DNA from: VGWB01 sp964480945
Lineage (GTDB): Bacteria > Bacteroidota > Ignavibacteria > UBA10030
Length of the DNA stretch: 8,520 nucleotides
Assembly: GCA_964480945.1 (NCBI GenBank)
Contig: CAYZRX010000110.1
Location: 1-8,520 of the forward strand
Reading direction: 5' to 3'
The translations under genes were made by a program, and so were the position numbers. The notes beneath the pieces are model-generated. The model searched no databases and was not told the origin of the DNA. It saw only the letters and a program-made list of their open reading frames with translations. Positions within the stretch are counted from its first letter, which is position 1. Every line of letters starts with the position of its first letter. Positions 8,455 through 8,520 of this stretch are shown in pieces.

Positions 8455-8516
8455 TGCCGTTTCCATAAAGTGATCTTGTGTTTATCGACTACGCGACTGC
8501 AAACGGAAACGAGCAC
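8454..8516. repeat. Imperfect long-loop inverted repeat after the esterase gene
   Basis: GTGCCGTTTCC (8454-8464) pairs with GGAAACGAGCAC (8505-8516), eleven base pairs with one bulged A (8512), around a ~40-base loop. No T-run is visible before the window ends, so it is not a recognisable terminator. It may be a transcript structure or a chance match. The 66 bases after the stop codon show no gene that can be supported, although the frame from GTG 8478 is open to the edge. Confidence 0.3.
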
Positions 8517-8520
8517 TACT

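Noticed and set aside
6910..8466. A 518-codon open frame on the minus strand, antisense across nearly the whole esterase gene
   Set aside because: Its translation is rich in Arg, Glu and Asp with no domain, signal peptide or membrane segment. The + strand frame has a complete SGNH catalytic set. The antisense frame is a by-product of codon bias in a fairly GC-rich genome.
8478..8520. A possible next gene starting at GTG 8478 (FIDYATANGNEHY)
   Set aside because: Only 14 codons are visible, other frames are open too, and the RBS is weak, so it cannot be supported from this window.

Overview
The window looks like chromosomal DNA from a mid-to-high-GC member of the Bacteroidota/Ignavibacteria side of the FCB group, or from a neighbouring phylum that also uses type IX secretion (T9SS). 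The main evidence is the C-terminal sorting domain of the 549-residue protein (QNYPNPFNPSTAIEYG near its start, SSGVYLYR near its end) and the decayed relative of that domain just downstream. All recognisable genes are on the + strand. I saw no rRNA, tRNA, CRISPR array, transposase or phage gene.

Left part (1-2314), cell envelope and secretion. It starts with the 3' end of an outer-membrane beta-barrel gene. A large secreted surface protein with a signal peptide, a beta-rich repetitive body and a T9SS sorting domain follows. Next is a short broken remnant of a second T9SS gene, and then a strong intrinsic terminator at 2264-2314 that closes the block.

Middle (2210-2617), about 400 bases without an intact gene. 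Beyond the terminator it holds two mutually exclusive GC-rich hairpins and a small perfect palindrome (TTTGC-GTG-GCAAA) upstream of a weak promoter-like element. It is the natural control region for the genes to its right.

Right part (2618-8454), a compact pectin (rhamnogalacturonan) utilisation cluster in one direction: a sodium:solute symporter, an exported GH105 unsaturated rhamnogalacturonyl hydrolase, a LacI-family regulator and an exported CE12-type rhamnogalacturonan acetylesterase. The esterase carries an extra C-terminal domain of about 250 residues. In the inferred scheme, the esterase strips acetyl groups from rhamnogalacturonan fragments in the periplasm or outside the cell. GH105 then removes the unsaturated galacturonyl end left by a lyase, the symporter imports a released sugar, and the LacI-type protein senses an intracellular product and controls the cluster. 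No polysaccharide lyase and no SusC/SusD pair lies inside the window.

The most unusual element is the acetylesterase fusion, whose C-terminal half resembles glutamine-amidotransferase-like/DUF4350-like domains. The GH105 protein here ends right after its own barrel and lacks such a domain.
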